From: CAYJAD01 sp964368075
GTDB lineage: Bacteria; Desulfobacterota; Desulfovibrionia; Desulfovibrionales; Desulfovibrionaceae
Assembly (NCBI GenBank): GCA_964368075.1
Contig: CAYJAD010000032.1
Coordinates: 1-25,528 of the forward strand
Direction of reading: 5' to 3'
Length of the DNA: 25,528 bases
The notes under the pieces are model-generated. The model was not told the origin of the DNA and searched no databases. It worked only from the letters and a program-made list of their open reading frames with translations. The position numbers and the translations under genes are program-made. Shown piece after piece: positions 22,739 through 25,528 of this stretch (position 1 is the stretch's first letter; every line of letters begins with the position of its first letter).

Positions 22739-23734
22739 ATGTCATTGCCTACTTTTTTTCGTGGACGGCGTTTGCGTCGTACACCGGCGTTACGAGCCCT
22801 TGTGCGCGAAACAGCCCCCTTACGCCCAGAAGATCTAGTTATGCCCTATTTTGTGGCTGATCACACAAATGAACAATTTTGTAATGAAATATCTTCCATG
22901 CCAGGCCAATACCAATTGGGTTTGCAAGCTTTGGAAAAAAAGGTAGCTCAGGCCATTGATCACGGCCTTATGTCTGTGATTTTATTTGGCATACCCGATG
23001 AAAAAGATCCTATGGGTTCACAAGGCTATGCAGAAAATGGCATTGTACAAAAGGCTGTTCGCCTTTTAAAACAAAAGTTTCCTCAACTTATAGTCATCAC
23101 CGATGTATGCTTGTGTGAATATACTTCGCACGGTCACTGTGGTTTGCTTACTCCTGAAGGCGAAGTGCATAATGACAGTACCTTAGATTTACTTTGCAAA
23201 GTGGCTCTTTCTCATGCCGCCGCCGGTGCAGATATTGTGGCTCCCTCTGACATGATGGACGGACGCATTTTAGCCTTACGTACAGCCCTTGATGCCGCCG
23301 GTTATTCACAATTACCCATTATGTCCTATGCGGTAAAATACGCATCGGCTTTTTATGGCCCCTTTAGAGAAGCCGCTGAATCCACCCCGCAAAGCGGGGA
23401 TAGAAAATCCTACCAGATGGATATAGCCAATGCCCGCGAAGCCCTACAAGAAGCCGCCGCCGATGTGGCAGAAGGCGCTGATTTTCTCATGGTAAAACCG
23501 GCAGGCCCTTACTTGGATATTTTACGCCAAGTGAAAGATGCCTTTGATATGCCCCTTGCTGCCTATCAGGTAAGCGGAGAATATTCCCTTATTAAGGCGG
23601 CTGGAGAAAAAGGCTGGATTAACGAAAATGCCGTTATTATGGAATCGCTTACAGCCATAAAACGTGCTGGCGCGGATATTATTATTAGCTATTTCACGGA
23701 AGAACTTTTATGCAAAGGCATGGTGCGCTCATGA
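22739..23734 (+). CDS. hemB: Delta-aminolevulinic acid dehydratase (porphobilinogen synthase)
   Basis: HemB condenses two 5-aminolevulinate molecules into porphobilinogen, the common precursor of siroheme, cobalamin and heme. The 331-residue protein has Schiff-base lysines Lys200 (SYAVKYAS) and Lys253 (MVKPAG). It has the zinc-type cysteine set DVCLCEYTSHGHCG (Cys124, Cys126, Cys134), and RKSYQMD for the allosteric metal region. It is therefore a zinc-dependent form. GAGG (22728-22731) precedes the ATG by seven bases. The end overlaps the probable ahbD start by four bases (ATGA). Its place between ahbC and ahbD links trunk and final steps of tetrapyrrole synthesis. Confidence 0.97.
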   Translation: MSLPTFFRGRRLRRTPALRALVRETAPLRPEDLVMPYFVADHTNEQFCNEISSMPGQYQLGLQALEKKVAQAIDHGLMSVILFGIPDEKDPMGSQGYAENGIVQKAVRLLKQKFPQLIVITDVCLCEYTSHGHCGLLTPEGEVHNDSTLDLLCKVALSHAAAGADIVAPSDMMDGRILALRTALDAAGYSQLPIMSYAVKYASAFYGPFREAAESTPQSGDRKSYQMDIANAREALQEAAADVAEGADFLMVKPAGPYLDILRQVKDAFDMPLAAYQVSGEYSLIKAAGEKGWINENAVIMESLTAIKRAGADIIISYFTEELLCKGMVRS

Positions 23735-24915
23735 ATCATCCCCATAACCAACACCCACAGGAACAGCATCCACACGGCGCAACGCATCCGCATGGTGCAG
23801 GGCATCCACAAGGGCAACACCCCCATGCGGCACGTTTTTTGCCCGATGGCACACCAAAATGTCGCCTTATAGCTTGGGAAGTAACACGTTCCTGTAATTT
23901 GGCTTGTCAGCATTGCCGTGCTGAAGCTCATCCAGAGCCTTACCCCGGTGAATTGTCCACCCAAGAAGCCAAAGCGCTTATTGATACTTTTCCGGAAGTG
24001 GGAGATCCCATTATCATCTTTACCGGTGGTGAACCCATGCTGCGCCACGATGTCTACGAGCTTATACGCTATGCCACAGACAAAGGCCTACGTTGCGTTT
24101 TTTCGCCCAATGGTACGCTTATTACTGCAGAAACAGCGCGCAAAATTCGCGAAGCTGGTATTCAACGCTGCTCCATCTCTTTAGATGCATCCACCGCTGC
24201 CCAGCACGATACTTTTCGTGCCGTACCCGGTGCCTTTGATGCTTCTATACAAGGCATTGAATTTTTAAAAGCCGAGGGCATAGAATTTCAGATTAACACC
24301 ACAGTAACACGCAATAATATAACAATATTTAAAGAAATATTTAACTTGTGTGAAAGCCTTGGCGCCGCAGCATGGCATATTTTTCTCTTGGTACCCACAG
24401 GGCGTGGTGCAAACATTGCCGATCAAGTGATTAGCGCAGAAGAATATGAAGAAGTATTGCATTGGTTCTATGATTTCCGCAAACAAACTTCCATGCATTT
24501 AAAAGCCACTTGTGCGCCGCATTATTATCGTATCATGCGTCAAAGAGCTAAGGAAGAAGGCATTAGTGTTACGCCGGAAAACTTTGGCATGGATGCCATG
24601 ACCCGCGGCTGCCTTGGTGGGACAGGTTTTTGCTTTATTAGCCATGTGGGACAAGTGCAACCGTGTGGTTACTTAGAGCTGGATTGCGGAAATATTAAAA
24701 ATACGCCTTTTCCTGAAATATGGAAAAATTCTAAGCATTTTCATGAATTTCGTACTCAAGAAGCCTATAAAGGCAAGTGTGGCGTGTGTGAATATCACAA
24801 GGTATGTGGTGGCTGCCGCGCTCGCTCTTATAATATGGACAATGACCACATGGGCCAAGAGCCTTTATGCACCTATCAGCCTGCAAAGCTTAAAAATGAA
24901 GGCAACAAGGATTAG
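23731..24915 (+). CDS. ahbD: Heme synthase AhbD (radical SAM, iron-coproporphyrin decarboxylase)
   Basis: AhbD oxidatively decarboxylates two propionates of iron-coproporphyrin III to vinyl groups, yielding heme. From ATG 23731, which overlaps the hemB stop as ATGA, it has 394 residues; ATG 23710 would add seven and cannot be excluded. The N-terminus (about 3-32) is strikingly histidine-rich, with ten His in repeats such as HPHGAT and HPHGAG. Then come the radical SAM motif SCNLACQHC (Cys55, Cys59, Cys62), FTGGEP and SPNGTLI. C-terminal cysteines (GCLGGTGFC, VQPCG, CGVCEYHKVCGGC) probably bind auxiliary clusters. The downstream decarboxylase gene starts three bases after its stop. Confidence 0.93.
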   Translation: MNHPHNQHPQEQHPHGATHPHGAGHPQGQHPHAARFLPDGTPKCRLIAWEVTRSCNLACQHCRAEAHPEPYPGELSTQEAKALIDTFPEVGDPIIIFTGGEPMLRHDVYELIRYATDKGLRCVFSPNGTLITAETARKIREAGIQRCSISLDASTAAQHDTFRAVPGAFDASIQGIEFLKAEGIEFQINTTVTRNNITIFKEIFNLCESLGAAAWHIFLLVPTGRGANIADQVISAEEYEEVLHWFYDFRKQTSMHLKATCAPHYYRIMRQRAKEEGISVTPENFGMDAMTRGCLGGTGFCFISHVGQVQPCGYLELDCGNIKNTPFPEIWKNSKHFHEFRTQEAYKGKCGVCEYHKVCGGCRARSYNMDNDHMGQEPLCTYQPAKLKNEGNKD

Positions 24916-24917
24916 TT

Positions 24918-25376
24918 ATGGATATTATAGAAAAAAAATTACTGGATATTATCCAAACAGATTTCCCTTTAACACCAAGACCTTATGAAACCTTAGGGCA
25001 AATGCTCGGCATAACTGAAGCCGAAGCATTGGCACAAGTGCGAGCCATGAAAGAAAAGAAAATCATTCGACGCTTGGGAGCCAATTTTGATTCCAAAAAA
25101 TTGGGTTTTCGCTCTACTCTCTGCGCTGCCAAGGTACCGCAAGAGCACATGGAAAATTTTGTCGCTTGTGTTAATAGTTATACAGGTGTTACCCACAACT
25201 ATCTACGCAAACATAATTATAATGTATGGTTCACCTTTATCGGGGAAAGTTGGGATAAGGTGGAAAGCACCCTTGCCGAAATCACCCAAAAAACCGGCAT
25301 TGCTATACTTAATTTACCAGCCACTAAGCTTTTTAAAATTCGTGTAGATTTTAAAATGCAAGAACAAGCTAAATAA
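24918..25376 (+). CDS. ahbA/ahbB: Siroheme decarboxylase subunit (AhbA/AhbB type)
   Basis: Siroheme decarboxylase, an AhbA-AhbB heterodimer, removes the C12 and C18 acetate carboxyls of siroheme. The 152-residue protein has an Lrp/AsnC-like helix-turn-helix head (LLDIIQTDFPLTPRPYETLG, 8-27, then IIRRLGANFDSKKLGF) and a ferredoxin-like second half with GVTHNYLRKHNYNVWFTFI and LPATKLFKIRVDF. These blocks are diagnostic of AhbA, AhbB and NirDLGH proteins. Which of the two subunits it is cannot be settled from memory; the partner gene would be expected just beyond the right edge or elsewhere. AAGGA in the ahbD tail serves as its ribosome site, giving tight coupling. Confidence 0.88.
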   Translation: MDIIEKKLLDIIQTDFPLTPRPYETLGQMLGITEAEALAQVRAMKEKKIIRRLGANFDSKKLGFRSTLCAAKVPQEHMENFVACVNSYTGVTHNYLRKHNYNVWFTFIGESWDKVESTLAEITQKTGIAILNLPATKLFKIRVDFKMQEQAK

Positions 25377-25485
25377 GACTGTCTTCAAAATATTTTCCTC
25401 AAGGAAGCGCTGATTAAATACCTTTTTGCCCTCTAACTGCGTCATACTATATCTTTCTAGGGTAATATACTGACAAAATAGTTTT

Positions 25486-25528
25486 TTTGAGGGGGAGAGT
25501 CTGAGAGGGGGAACTTTTTTTTCAAAAA
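25486..25528. terminator. Left part of another G-rich hairpin, cut by the window end
   Basis: TTTTTTGAGG followed by two G/A-rich blocks and AACTTTTTTT resembles the left arm of the hairpin at 2846-2894, including the leading TTGAGG. The expected right arm lies beyond the window. If present, it would end the ahb transcript or separate this gene from the next; a missing ahbA/ahbB partner might then lie elsewhere. The gap 25377-25485 shows no gene. Confidence 0.4.

Overview
This looks like a chromosomal segment of a sulfite-reducing anaerobe of the Desulfovibrionaceae type. The main evidence is a full-length DsrC with both C-terminal arm cysteines, and the siroheme-dependent heme pathway cluster ahbC-hemB-ahbD-ahbA/B. 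A four-domain SH3/NlpC-P60 lipoprotein of the Desulfovibrio type and G-rich hairpin terminators support this. Base composition is moderate, AT-leaning by eye. The species cannot be fixed from this window alone. Most of the window is ordinary core genome, with no phage, transposase, CRISPR or defence locus.

Layout. 1-300: tRNA-Arg(CCT) on the minus strand with its own promoter and terminator; nothing else is recognised in 1-80 or 287-440. 441-2764: an HxlR-family repressor divergent from an exported alpha/beta hydrolase and an SDR oxidoreductase, with paired palindromes in the shared promoter region. 2781-2938: a hairpin terminator flanked by an inverted repeat, between the convergent SDR and galE. 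2916-10218 (minus): galE, then upstream of it a run trmL, cbiB, yigZ, a MATE transporter, a DUF2156 protein and an NlpC/P60 lipoprotein. A 119-bp palindromic element lies between cbiB and yigZ. 10303-11589 (minus): dsrC with its own terminator, and a CBS-CBS-ACT protein. 11781-13915 (plus): larC, crcB and a cysteine-rich DUF2325 protein. 14016-17165 (minus): a very large soluble hybrid histidine kinase with five PAS modules of exactly 129 residues each. 17621-25376 (plus): recA, alaS, ahbC, hemB, ahbD and a siroheme decarboxylase subunit.

How the genes work together. HemB supplies porphobilinogen. Siroheme made elsewhere is decarboxylated by AhbA/AhbB, AhbC removes the two acetate side chains, and AhbD converts the propionates to vinyls to give heme. 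DsrC carries sulfur in dissimilatory sulfite reduction, whose reductase needs siroheme. CbiB serves corrinoid synthesis from the same tetrapyrrole trunk. RecA and AlaS are housekeeping genes immediately upstream of the heme genes and may share transcription with them.

I found no clear undescribed system. The best leads are the 129-residue PAS array, the histidine-rich N-terminus of AhbD, a dispersed repeat that appears to encode the end of GalE, and the 119-bp palindromic element.
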